Source: Alkaliphilus hydrothermalis
GTDB taxonomy: Bacteria; Bacillota; Clostridia; Peptostreptococcales; Natronincolaceae
Reading direction: 5' to 3'
Assembly: GCF_016908555.1 (NCBI RefSeq)
Contig: NZ_JAFBEE010000016.1
Span: 4,163-68,162 of the forward strand
Length of the DNA stretch: 64,000 nt
Below, one piece after another: positions 18,197-26,918 of this stretch; the first letter of the stretch is position 1, and each line of letters opens with the position of its first letter. A program made the position numbers and the translations under genes. Under the pieces are notes generated by a model. That model was not told the DNA's origin. It searched no databases and saw only the letters and a program-made list of their open reading frames with translations.

Positions 18197-20410
18197 ATGG
18201 AATCTAATTTAACCCATCTAAATGTCATAGAAACCCTAGAAAAGAATTACATGCCCTATTCTATGAGCGTTATTATTTCGAGGGCATTGCCAGAGATTGA
18301 TGGATTAAAACCCTCCCATCGAAAGCTACTCTATACCATGTTTAAAATGGGATTATTAAAAGGGGCAAAGACAAAATCCGCCAACATCGTTGGACAGACA
18401 ATGAAGCTGAACCCCCACGGAGATGCCGCCATCTATGAAACAATGGTGCGACTTACTAGGGGGAACGAAGCATTACTTCATCCCTTAATTGATAGTAAAG
18501 GAAACTTTGGTAAGAACTATTCAAAGGAAATGGCTTATGCGGCTCCCAGATACACAGAGGCAAAGCTGGAGACCATCTGTGAGGAATTTTTTAAGGATAT
18601 TAATAAAAATACAGTGGACTTTGTTCCAAACTATGATAATACAGTACAGGAGCCAAAACTACTCCCTACTACCTTCCCAAATATTTTAGTCAATCCGAAT
18701 ATGGGGATCGCAGTAGGGATGGCAAGTTCTATTTGTAGCTTCAACCTCCAAGAAGTCTGCCAAGCAACGATAGAATTCTTAAAGGATGTAGAAGTGGATA
18801 TTACCCAATATCTAAAGGCGCCAGACTTCCCATCGGGGGGGCAACTGATCCTCAATAAAAATGAACTTAAGCAAATTTATGAAACAGGTAGGGGAACTGT
18901 CTATCTCAGAGGAAAATATAATTACGATAAGTCCAATAATTGTATCGACATCTACGAAATCCCCTATACCACCACCACAGAGGCAATTATTGAAAAAATT
19001 ATTGAGTTAGTTAAGGGTGGCAAGATTAAAGATGTTAGTGATATACGAGATGAAACCGATAAGGAAGGTCTGAAGATTACTTTGGACTTAAAGCGAAATA
19101 CTGACCCAGAGCATCTGATGAATCGCTTGTACAAACTTACTCCATTACAGGACACTTTTAGTTGCAATTTTAATATTCTTATTAACGGTAAACCAAGGGT
19201 CCTAGGGGTAAAAGAAATCATCAAGGAATGGACCATTTTTAGAATTGATTGCATTAAGCGACAACTGGCATTTGATATTCAGCAGAAAAATGAGCGCCTA
19301 CACCTATTAAAGGGTTTAGAAAAAATACTACTAGATATTGACAAGGCAGTAAAAATCGTTAAGGATACTAAAAAGGATAAAGAGGTTGTACCGAACCTAA
19401 TGAAGGGCTTTGAAGTGGACGAGCTTCAGGCGGAATTCATTGCAGATATTAAATTAAGAAACTTCAACCAAGAATATATTCTTAATAAAACGAAGGATAT
19501 CACTGCCCTAGAGAAGGAAATCAAAAAGCTAGAGGACACCCTACAAAGTGAGGGCAAGATTAATAAGGTCATCATTAAAGAATTACAAGAAGTGTCCAAG
19601 AAATATGGAACGCCAAGGAAAACAGAGATTGTCTTAGAAAAGCATGTAGAAGTCATTACAGAAGAATTACTAATAGAAGATTACAACGTAAAAATTTTCC
19701 TAACCAATGAACAGTATCTGAAGAAAATCTCCATAGCCTCTTTACAGGCCTCCATCAGAAGTAATAACTATGAACATAAGCTAAAGGATAATGACTTTAT
19801 CATACAAGAACTGGATAGTACCAATAAGTCGGATTTATTGTTGTTCTCAGATAAATATATCGTCTACAAGGTGAGGAGCTATGAGCTGGAGGATAAGAAA
19901 ACCAGTAGCTTAGGGGACTATTTAAGAAATCTACTGTCTATGGATGAGGAGGAAAATATCATCTATATGACCACCACAGAGGATTATAGCGGAGAGATGA
20001 TCTTCTGCTATGAAAATGGAAAATGTGCCAAGATTCCAATGGAGAGTTATCAGACTAAAACCAAGAGAAAGCAGTTGGCAAACGCCTATTCTAGTTCTTC
20101 AAAGTTGGTTTATCTTGAACATATTCAAGAAGACAAGGATCTGGTGGCAATCAGTAGTATCAATAAGGTTCTGATTTTCAATACAGAGGAAATTCCACCA
20201 AAGACAACTAGGAGTTCCAATGGAGTGCAGGTACTTAAATCTAAAAAAGGCAGTACCCTAACAACAATAAAGAATCTTGATGAAGTCATTTTCAAAAATG
20301 AAGATTATTATAGGGGCAAAATTCCCGCCATAGGAACTTTCCTCAAAAAGGAAGATCATATTGAAAAGCCCTATGAAAATTTGAGTTTGTTTGATGAAAA
20401 TAATGAGTAA
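18197..20410 (+). CDS. parC: DNA topoisomerase IV subunit A (GyrA/ParC-like)
   Basis: DNA-cleaving subunit, 737 aa. The N-terminal segment LEKNYMPYSMSVIISRALPE and the active-site tyrosine in AAPRYTEAKL (about Y119) are clear; the GANIVGQ-like segment (SANIVGQTMKLNPHGD) is the quinolone-determining region. The C-terminal third contains degenerate beta-pinwheel repeats and lacks an obvious GyrA box (QRRGGKG), which argues for a topoisomerase IV-like decatenase rather than a supercoiling gyrase. Its Shine-Dalgarno AAGGGGTG precedes the ATG. It pairs with the ParE-like subunit upstream. Confidence 0.87.
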   Translation: MESNLTHLNVIETLEKNYMPYSMSVIISRALPEIDGLKPSHRKLLYTMFKMGLLKGAKTKSANIVGQTMKLNPHGDAAIYETMVRLTRGNEALLHPLIDSKGNFGKNYSKEMAYAAPRYTEAKLETICEEFFKDINKNTVDFVPNYDNTVQEPKLLPTTFPNILVNPNMGIAVGMASSICSFNLQEVCQATIEFLKDVEVDITQYLKAPDFPSGGQLILNKNELKQIYETGRGTVYLRGKYNYDKSNNCIDIYEIPYTTTTEAIIEKIIELVKGGKIKDVSDIRDETDKEGLKITLDLKRNTDPEHLMNRLYKLTPLQDTFSCNFNILINGKPRVLGVKEIIKEWTIFRIDCIKRQLAFDIQQKNERLHLLKGLEKILLDIDKAVKIVKDTKKDKEVVPNLMKGFEVDELQAEFIADIKLRNFNQEYILNKTKDITALEKEIKKLEDTLQSEGKINKVIIKELQEVSKKYGTPRKTEIVLEKHVEVITEELLIEDYNVKIFLTNEQYLKKISIASLQASIRSNNYEHKLKDNDFIIQELDSTNKSDLLLFSDKYIVYKVRSYELEDKKTSSLGDYLRNLLSMDEEENIIYMTTTEDYSGEMIFCYENGKCAKIPMESYQTKTKRKQLANAYSSSSKLVYLEHIQEDKDLVAISSINKVLIFNTEEIPPKTTRSSNGVQVLKSKKGSTLTTIKNLDEVIFKNEDYYRGKIPAIGTFLKKEDHIEKPYENLSLFDENNE

Positions 20411-20541
20411 TTGAACGTAAATGCGACTTTAATGAGTTCAATAGGAAAAGTAAAAGTAGACGAGTCTAAACCAGTAATAGGATTTATTAATATGATTTAC
20501 ATCAATCGATAGAGGACTAAGTTAAATCTCAAAAAATACAT

Positions 20542-20605
20542 AGGACTGACTAAGTGAGAAGGTTAATGATTTTCTTTTTTTCTCCCATAGGTCAGTCCTT
20601 TTCTA
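20542..20605 (+). terminator. Terminator between parC and the convergent peroxiredoxin gene
   Basis: AGGACTGAC (20542-20550) pairs with GTCAGTCCT (20591-20599), followed by TTTCTAT. The long loop contains a T-run of its own. It may work on both strands. Confidence 0.65.
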
Positions 20606-20679
20606 TACTATTTTCTACCTGCCATCACTATTATTTTTTAGAATCTTTTTTTTGTATACTTTTGTCAATACACAAAATA

Positions 20680-21306
20680 TTAATACTTACCCACATACTC
20701 CCAACCAGTAGGAATACCAGGATTACCAGGTTCCCAACCAGCAGGGACTCCAAGACCTGTTTCACGGTGATACTGTAATCCTTGAATAATTCTAAGAATC
20801 TCATCTATATTTCTACCTACCGGTTGAGGATTAAGAATAGACCACTGGACCTTTCCTTGAGGGTCAACAATGAAGGCTCCCCTGTAGGCAAAACCATCCT
20901 TTTTATTTAAGATACCATACTTATTACTGATCTCCATATTCCGATCCGAGAGAACAGGGTAATTGACCAATTGGCCAGAGGGGGAAGTCTGCAGGAAAAT
21001 TTTATGACTGTAGATACTATCGGTACTGATGGCTAGAACTTCTGCATTGAGGTCTTTAAACTGACTCATCTTTTCAGCAACTGCTGCCAGTTCCGTAGGT
21101 CAAACAAAGGTAAAGTTACTACCATAAAAGAATAGAACCACCCATTTTCCTAAATAGTCCCTCAGATTAACGGTAATTGGCTGATTCTCATATACTCCCT
21201 CCAATGTAAAGGGGGGTGCAGTTTCACCGGGATGGATATATCGGTAGTTAGGTTGTTGCATCATTTTGCTATAGCAATAGGCATGATAGTAATCTCTATA
21301 GTTCAC
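20680..21306 (-). CDS. prxU: Peroxiredoxin with selenocysteine at the peroxidatic position (UGA read through)
   Basis: AhpC/TSA-type peroxiredoxin. Two open parts, residues 1-68 and 70-208, are in the same frame and are separated only by a UGA (complement of 21100-21102). In the family the site reads FTFVCPTEL; here it is FTFV-UGA-PTEL, so UGA replaces precisely the catalytic cysteine (residue 69). The resolving-cysteine site (usually VCPAGW) reads GVPAGW, so only Cys11 remains and no disulfide partner is present. This matches selenocysteine peroxiredoxins (PrxU) known from amino-acid-fermenting clostridia. A frame-disrupting mutation is unlikely because the sequence is otherwise well conserved. 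Divergent from msrA, another oxidative-repair gene. Confidence 0.88.
21075..21102 (-). promoter_or_regulatory. Candidate SECIS region of the peroxiredoxin gene
   Basis: Starting 13 bases after the UGA, CAGC-AGTT-GCTG can form a minimal hairpin with a G in the second loop position, which meets the loose bacterial SECIS rules; an alternative AACTG-GCAG-CAGTT also forms. The stems are short, so the exact element is uncertain. Confidence 0.45.
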
Positions 21307-21495
21307 TTGATTTCACTCCTTGTATTCAGGGTAAAGGTAAGTACATACCTTGATATATAATATGTTTAAGGAGGTAATGTCGTAACAAAGATAAAGGAAA
21401 TTAAATATGTGCAAAAAAAAACAACAATACCTATTGAAATATTTTTATATAAGGGTATTATAAAAGTAAGATTAAAAGACAGGAGGAGATTAAAC

Positions 21496-21972
21496 ATGAA
21501 GGAAATCGTATTAGCTGGAGGCTGTTTTTGGGGTGTGGAGGCCTACATTTCAAGAAAAAATGGTATTTTAGAAACTGAGGTTGGATATGCAAATGGTCAC
21601 GTAGAAAATCCTACATATCAAGATGTTTGTGGAAAAGGGACTGGCCACGCAGAGGTTTGCCGTGTGAAATATGATGAATCAGTGGTGAGCCTTGAGGAAG
21701 TATTATCTTACTTCTGGAAGATTATTGACCCCACTATAGTAGATCGCCAAGGTCCAGATATCGGTAATCAATACAGAACAGGAATTTATTATACAGATGA
21801 AACAGACTTAGAGACAATCTTAAAAACAAAAGAAGAAGAACAAAAGAAGTATTCAAAAGAGATTGTTACGGAAGTTGAGCCTCTAAAAACCTACTTCCCA
21901 GCGGAAGAATATCATCAAAAGTACCTAGAAAAGAATCCAAATGGCTACTGTCATATTGATTTAAGTTTGTAA
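21496..21972 (+). CDS. msrA: Peptide methionine-S-sulfoxide reductase
   Basis: Thiol enzyme of 158 aa that reduces methionine-S-sulfoxide in free and protein-bound form. The active site GGCFWGVEA has its catalytic cysteine at residue 10; [10 protein letters not shown] and [14 protein letters not shown] are further family blocks. In some related clostridia this position is selenocysteine, but here it is an ordinary TGT codon. The ATG follows AGGAGGAG; a longer in-frame extension upstream has no ribosome binding site. It faces away from the peroxiredoxin gene, so both may answer oxidative stress, though no shared operator is evident in the 190 bases between them. Confidence 0.93.
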   Translation: MKEIVLAGGCFWGVEAYISRKNGILETEVGYANGHVENPTYQDVCGKGTGHAEVCRVKYDESVVSLEEVLSYFWKIIDPTIVDRQGPDIGNQYRTGIYYTDETDLETILKTKEEEQKKYSKEIVTEVEPLKTYFPAEEYHQKYLEKNPNGYCHIDLSL

Positions 21973-22027
21973 TTTTGTTTTTTTATATTCGTAATATTAA
22001 AATAACATAATAGATAAACTCCTTAAA

Positions 22028-22068
22028 AGAAAAGAATCCGACTACCCTTGGCCAGATTCTTTTTCTTA
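22028..22068 (+). terminator. Intrinsic terminator after msrA
   Basis: AAAGAATC (22031-22038) pairs with GATTCTTT and is followed by TTCTT; the stem can extend with AAGA/TCTT. Confidence 0.7.
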
Positions 22069-22207
22069 TTGGATGTTTTATCGATTTCTAAAGTGAATCA
22101 TAAAATGAGAAGTAGAATAATGATAGATTAGGCGGCATAGGGTAATAATAATTTTAATTAATTCAGTAGCAAAAAATACATAGAATGATTGATGGGGGAC
22201 CGTGTGA

Positions 22208-22777
22208 ATGAGGAAAAGAAGATATTTTGAATACCTTTATAAATTCGAAGAAGAGAGTAAAAAATATCTAATAGAAGTATCCCTTGATGACTATAATGAT
22301 GTGTATGATGATTGGGATCCCTCGCCATTCAAAAAGAGGGATATTGAGGATGAGTTTAATGATTTTGTACTGAATTCCACAGAAGATATACCTTTGAACT
22401 TGAAAATCGCAATCGTACTGTATTTACCTACACAAATTAAGGATACAAAAAAAGAAATAGCTCTAATCTCCGCCTACCAAAACTATTACGAATATGGTTT
22501 GGCAAGGTTAGAAAAAGAAATTACTAATCTTCATAAGAAGATAGCTTCATACTTTATCCTATCTATTTTGTTCCTAAGTATTGGCTACTTTTTTGGAGGG
22601 GCAGATTCTAATGTATTGCTGAAGGTCTTCCATGAAGGGATCCTCATAGGGGGATGGGTGTTTCTATGGGAATTTTTCACCAGTATTTTTATACTAAGAC
22701 GGGAACTTCAAGAAAAATTCAAGTTGTTTAAAAGATTGTATGAATCGGAAATAAGGTTTATATATAAGGAAGTGTAG
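22208..22777 (+). CDS. Hypothetical membrane protein, two C-terminal helices
   Basis: Not recognised. The first 110 residues are soluble and acidic with an aromatic-rich start (RKRRYFEYLYKFEEE); a predicted helical stretch about residues 88-110 leads into two membrane segments (about 111-128 and 141-163) and a basic tail. The order suggests a cytoplasmic domain held at the membrane. The start has only a weak site (GGGGGACC) upstream. No partner gene is evident. Between its end and the helicase gene a 30-codon frame (22810-22899 region) is open but too short to support. Confidence 0.55.
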   Translation: MRKRRYFEYLYKFEEESKKYLIEVSLDDYNDVYDDWDPSPFKKRDIEDEFNDFVLNSTEDIPLNLKIAIVLYLPTQIKDTKKEIALISAYQNYYEYGLARLEKEITNLHKKIASYFILSILFLSIGYFFGGADSNVLLKVFHEGILIGGWVFLWEFFTSIFILRRELQEKFKLFKRLYESEIRFIYKEV

Positions 22778-22895
22778 CAGAAGAATGGAGGAAAGAAAAA
22801 GATTTGGTGGATGCTGTGACGGATGATATAATGGCATGTAGAGAACTGGGGAATATTTCTGGAAAAGATATATACATAAGAAAAGAGATGATTAA

Positions 22896-24341
22896 ATGAC
22901 AAAATCAAGCTTTAATGATTTTAAATTAAGTGAAGACATATTAAAGGCAATTGATCTGTTGAATTTTAAAACACCAACAAAGGTACAGGAAGAAGTAATA
23001 CCTGCTATATTAGAGGAAAAGGATATAATCGTGAAATCCCAAACTGGAAGTGGTAAGACTGGAGCCTTTGCGATCCCTATTTGTGAATTAGTGGAGTGGG
23101 AAGAAAACAAGCCTCAAGCATTGGTAATGGTACCTACTAGAGAATTGGCCATCCAAGTTAAAGAAGACGTATTCAATATCGGTAGATTTAAAAGAATTAA
23201 AGTAGCTGCAGTATACGGAAAATCACCCTTCCGTATACAAGCAAAGGAGCTTAAGCAAAAAACTCATGTGGTCGTTGGGACTCCTGGGCGATTGATAGAT
23301 CATATCCAAAGGGAGACACTTGACTTATCTCAAATAAAGTACTTAGTAATAGATGAAGCAGATGAAATGCTTAATATGGGATTCATTGAAGATATTGAGA
23401 CAATTATTAATAGTCTCCCAAAGAATCGTGTAACCATGCTATTATCAGCCACCATGCCAAAGGATATAGAGTCCTTATGCAATCAGTATCTGAAGGAGCC
23501 AAGATACGTAGAAATAGAAGATGAAAATCCAGTAGTTGATCGAATCCATCAAGAGCGATATGAAGTAGAAGCAGATGAAAAACCAAAACTACTACGGGAT
23601 ATAACCATAGTAGAAAACCCTGATAGTTGTATTATATTTTGTAATACAAAGCAACAGGTGGATGATGTATACGATGAACTGATTAATCGCCAATACACTT
23701 GTGAAAAAATTCATGGTGGAATGGAACAAGAGGATCGGCTAAGGGTGATGAAGGATTTCAAACAAGGATATTACCGTTATTTGGTGGCGACTGATGTGGC
23801 CGCTAGAGGGATAGATATTGACAGTATCTCTTTGGTAATAAACTATGATATACCACAGGATAGTGAAAGCTATGTCCATAGAATCGGCAGAACAGGTCGA
23901 ATCAGTAAGGAAGGTAGAGCAATTACTTTTATGACGAAATATGAAAAGAAGTATTTAAGGGAAATACAACGGTATATCGGAAAAGAAATTCCTTTAAAAG
24001 AAAGACCAGATATAGATACCATCAAGGAATCAAAAGAAGAATTTAAGGAAAAAATAGCCACTAGACCAGAGATCAAAGAAGCAAAAGGGGCTCATCTAAA
24101 TAAAGAAATTATGAAGCTCCATATTAATGCAGGGAAGAAGACAAAGATGAGACCAGTAGACATCGTGGGTACCCTTTGTAATATTGAAGGGATCACAAAG
24201 GATGATATCGGTATTATCAATGTACTGGATGTATCAACTTTTGTTGAAATATTAAACGACAAAGGTGAATTAGCATTGAGGGAACTGCAAAATATGAATA
24301 TAAAAGGCAGACCGAGGAAGGTAAGTAAAGCAGAAGCGTAA
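22896..24341 (+). CDS. dbpA: DEAD-box RNA helicase DbpA (YxiN-like)
   Basis: ATP-dependent RNA helicase for 50S ribosomal subunit assembly. Motifs in order: Q-motif near residue 31, SQTGSGKT (48-55), PTREL (80-84), DEAD (153-156), SAT, then the second domain with VATDVAARGIDI and HRIGRTGR. The last 75 residues (LHINAGKKTKMRPVDIVGTL onward) form the DbpA RNA-binding domain that recognises hairpin 92 of 23S rRNA; total length 481 aa matches B. subtilis YxiN. No strong Shine-Dalgarno is visible (AAGAAAAGAG). It is a single gene closed by a clear terminator. Confidence 0.92.
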   Translation: MTKSSFNDFKLSEDILKAIDLLNFKTPTKVQEEVIPAILEEKDIIVKSQTGSGKTGAFAIPICELVEWEENKPQALVMVPTRELAIQVKEDVFNIGRFKRIKVAAVYGKSPFRIQAKELKQKTHVVVGTPGRLIDHIQRETLDLSQIKYLVIDEADEMLNMGFIEDIETIINSLPKNRVTMLLSATMPKDIESLCNQYLKEPRYVEIEDENPVVDRIHQERYEVEADEKPKLLRDITIVENPDSCIIFCNTKQQVDDVYDELINRQYTCEKIHGGMEQEDRLRVMKDFKQGYYRYLVATDVAARGIDIDSISLVINYDIPQDSESYVHRIGRTGRISKEGRAITFMTKYEKKYLREIQRYIGKEIPLKERPDIDTIKESKEEFKEKIATRPEIKEAKGAHLNKEIMKLHINAGKKTKMRPVDIVGTLCNIEGITKDDIGIINVLDVSTFVEILNDKGELALRELQNMNIKGRPRKVSKAEA

Positions 24342-24363
24342 TAAAAATAACTTATCTCAATGT

Positions 24364-24421
24364 AAAAGCCAGCACCCAGTCGTATTTTTGAATACGATTT
24401 CGAGGTGGCTGGCTTTTCTTA
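24364..24421 (+). terminator. Strong intrinsic terminator after dbpA
   Basis: AAAAGCCAGCACC pairs with GGTGGCTGGCTTTT around an inner CGTATTTTTGAATACG hairpin, followed by CTTATTTT. Works for the convergent corA gene as well. Confidence 0.85.
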
Positions 24422-24488
24422 TTTTCAACCTAATGTATTGTTTTGATGGGCAATGTAGAGAGGTATTGACTGTTTAAGTATTGGTTTA

Positions 24489-25445
24489 CTAATCAATATC
24501 AAGCCACCCTTTTCGTTTGAACCAATAGAGCATGACTACAGCGATTAAACCCATAAACCCTATAGAAACGAAATAACTATATTTCCATTCTAACTCAGGC
24601 ATATGCTTAAAATTCATTCCATAGATCCCTGCAATAAAGGTAAGGGGAATGAAAATAGAAGTAATCACAGTAAGGACCATCATTATCGAATTCATTCGAT
24701 TGGCATTGAGGGCCAGATAGCTATCCCTTAAATCCGCCGTAATATCTAGATTTGAATCCAACATATCAGATAATTTCAGAAGGTGGTCATGGATGTCACT
24801 AAAATAAATATTTTGGACTTTAAAGTCTGTCAAATGGCTAGAGTTTAGAATCCGATAGAGTAAATCCTTCATGGAGTTGATGGTACGTCGCAGTCTCATT
24901 AAATCTCCGCGGATTTCAAAAACCCTTTGCATTAGATTATTAGAGGAGTATTTACCCCCAGTTTCTTCTAGTTCATCCACCAGATCCTCCATATGATAAA
25001 TAACAGGAAAATAATTATCAACGATCTTGTCCATAATTAAATAAGCGATCTGTACTGGACCTCTACTATGAAATTCAGCAGTCTTGATAAAGCTTTCCCA
25101 TACATTATCTATTTCAGGCAATTTGCCGTTGTGGAAGGATACAGCATAGTTTGAAGAAATAAATAAATCTACCTCCACCAGCTCCAGTGTAATGGTATTC
25201 ATGGCTAAGGTTACGAAGAAATTGTAGGAATCATAATATTCTAGCTTTGGACGTTGGAGAAAGTGAAGACAGTCCTCGATGGCTAAAGGATGAAAATGAA
25301 AGTGCTTCTCTAGTATACTGACCTCCTCCTGTGAAGGAGATTGAAAGTCCATCCAATACCAAAGTATATTATTATCTTTTAATTTTGGTAGAGGTAAGTT
25401 CATTAATAATTGGTAATCTTTTGTTATTGCAACAGTACGAATCAA
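24489..25445 (-). CDS. corA: CorA-family magnesium/divalent cation channel
   Basis: Homopentameric Mg2+ (or Co2+/Zn2+) channel. A long soluble N-terminal domain is followed by two C-terminal membrane helices; the family signature GMN sits in IAGIYGMNFKHMPE between them, and the C-terminus ends in the basic KRKGW. The TTG at 25445 with GGAGGG seven bases upstream is the best start; a TTG 21 bases earlier is possible. The gene is alone, convergent with dbpA. Confidence 0.88.
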   Translation of the reverse strand: MIRTVAITKDYQLLMNLPLPKLKDNNILWYWMDFQSPSQEEVSILEKHFHFHPLAIEDCLHFLQRPKLEYYDSYNFFVTLAMNTITLELVEVDLFISSNYAVSFHNGKLPEIDNVWESFIKTAEFHSRGPVQIAYLIMDKIVDNYFPVIYHMEDLVDELEETGGKYSSNNLMQRVFEIRGDLMRLRRTINSMKDLLYRILNSSHLTDFKVQNIYFSDIHDHLLKLSDMLDSNLDITADLRDSYLALNANRMNSIMMVLTVITSIFIPLTFIAGIYGMNFKHMPELEWKYSYFVSIGFMGLIAVVMLYWFKRKGWLDID

Positions 25446-25618
25446 TATATTTCCCTCCAAGGACAAGCAAGTTTTATTACTTTACTATGGGTTTTAATAA
25501 TATTAGTTATATTGTAAGTTTGCCCTAAAGACATAAGTGTATTTAGTATAGACATAAAAAGTGAAGAAAATTGGTGAAACTAGCATGATACATACTAAAA
25601 TAACACAAAAAACAAATA

Positions 25619-25894
25619 ATGGAACTAGCCATTTTTAGAAGAAATCAACTAGGGTTTATATTCCAAGATTTTAATCTATTGGACACATTATCGGTTAAAG
25701 AAAACATCATACTGCCATTAGTATTAGAAGGAAGAAAAAATAATGAAATAGAGGATAGATTAAAGGAAATTGCTCAAATCCTAAACATAGAAGAAATATT
25801 GGAAAAAAGAACCTATGAGATTTCTGGGGGACAACAGCAGAGGACAGCCTGCGGTAGGGCATTAATCAATCAGCCTGTAATGGGGTCAGTCTAG
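25619..25894 (+). pseudogene. Fragment of a BceA-type ABC transporter ATPase
   Basis: The frame encodes only the middle of an ATPase: the Q-loop (LGFIFQDFNLLDTLSVKENI) and signature (ISGGQQQRTACGRALI). Walker A before it and Walker B/D-loop after it are missing, and the frame stops a few codons after the place where the DEPTG box should begin. The sequence is closest to BceA/MacB-like peptide-efflux ATPases. No permease neighbour remains. It is a decayed relic. Confidence 0.75.
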
Positions 25895-25971
25895 TAGCAA
25901 AGGCATGGGATAACTAGAAAAAAGGAGGATTGAAGTTGTCCAATCCCCCTTTCTAGGTGTTGAAAGATAAT

Positions 25972-26742
25972 CTATGCCTTTGCAATACAATAATGCTGAA
26001 TAGCGTCATTGTAGTAGTGGGCAAGACCAGCAGCAAACTTTTCATAATATGCAGTGAATCTTTCATCAGCCACATACATATTGCCAAGATTACTAAAAAG
26101 CTCTAAAGAACAGGGATAGAAGTAATCGTTAATCAGCTTATGGGCTGTCTCTACTACTATTTGTACCCCTTCATCATCATGAGGAATCTGAGCATCAAAC
26201 AATTGACACAATTCCTTTAGATTATCCATTTGCAGCTGATTAATCTTTTCCCAATCCTCCTTTGAATATTTAGAAGTCCGTTCCTTAGAGATCTGGTACT
26301 GGGGACTCTCTCCCCATCTTTCTTTTACTTCCCTCTCGTATTTCTTTTGATCCTCCACCATTTGGTCATAATCAAATCCCTTAAATAAATCTTCATTTTT
26401 CATATTACTACCTCCTTCTAGGCTTAATAAAGTATCCTTTGCCAACTGAGACAATTTTAAATAACGCTCAGCCTTTTTTTCAAGGAATTCCACCTGCATT
26501 TGTAGGGCTTCCTTGCGTTGGAAGGAGGGGTTATTTAGAATTTCTTGGATTTTAGCTAGGGGAAAATCCAGCTCCCTAAAGAAAAGGATTTGTTGGAGCT
26601 GTTCCAAATCCTCCTCTGAATATAGTCGATAACCTGCCTCTGTTCTGGTTGAGGGCTTTAGTAGACCAATCTTGTCATAATATCTTAGGGTACGCAGCGT
26701 AACCCCCGCTAATTTTGCAATTTTATTTATGGTATATTCCAT
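25972..26742 (-). CDS. MerR family regulator with TipAS-like effector domain
   Basis: Residues 1-70 form the winged-helix MerR DNA-binding domain (TINKIAKLAGVTLRTLRYYD, then GYRLYSEEDL), a helical coiled-coil linker follows, and residues from about 140 match the TipAS drug-sensing domain (YSKEDWEKINQL... HYYNDAIQHYC). TipAL/Mta proteins bind diverse drugs and activate efflux genes. The ATG at 26742 is placed behind GGGAGG; a GTG nine bases earlier is an alternative. The only divergent neighbour is the histidine kinase operon. Its own promoter carries a MerR-type spacer, so it probably controls itself. Confidence 0.87.
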   Translation of the reverse strand: MEYTINKIAKLAGVTLRTLRYYDKIGLLKPSTRTEAGYRLYSEEDLEQLQQILFFRELDFPLAKIQEILNNPSFQRKEALQMQVEFLEKKAERYLKLSQLAKDTLLSLEGGSNMKNEDLFKGFDYDQMVEDQKKYEREVKERWGESPQYQISKERTSKYSKEDWEKINQLQMDNLKELCQLFDAQIPHDDEGVQIVVETAHKLINDYFYPCSLELFSNLGNMYVADERFTAYYEKFAAGLAHYYNDAIQHYCIAKA

Positions 26743-26765
26743 GTTTCCCACCTCCCTATAAACTT

Positions 26766-26796
26766 ATCATAATCCATGACGTAACGTAAGGGTCAA
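26766..26796 (-). promoter_or_regulatory. MerR-type promoter/operator with 19-bp spacer
   Basis: On the minus strand TTGACC and TATGAT are 19 bp apart, the overlong spacing that MerR proteins correct by DNA distortion. The spacer contains the dyad-like CTTACGTTACGT. It drives the MerR/TipAS gene, so autoregulation is likely. Confidence 0.7.
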
Positions 26797-26918
26797 GGGG
26801 TAAAATAAAAAAATTAAAGCGTTTTTAAAATATGTTAAGAGAGAAATAACATGGAACAATATGCTATAATTACCAAATAGACATGCATTTTATGAGTATA
26901 AACAAGGTGGTGAAGATA

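Noticed and set aside
20680..21306. A broken peroxiredoxin pseudogene or sequencing error
   Set aside because: Both halves are in one frame, the only defect is UGA, and it falls exactly on the catalytic residue; other clostridia have Sec there.
21496..21972. MsrA as a further selenoprotein
   Set aside because: The catalytic codon in GCFWG is TGT, an ordinary cysteine.
22810..22899. A 30-codon GTG frame between the membrane protein and dbpA
   Set aside because: No convincing ribosome binding site and overlap with the dbpA start; insufficient support.
25619..25894. A functional small ABC ATPase
   Set aside because: Walker A and Walker B are both missing and no permease is linked; a relic.
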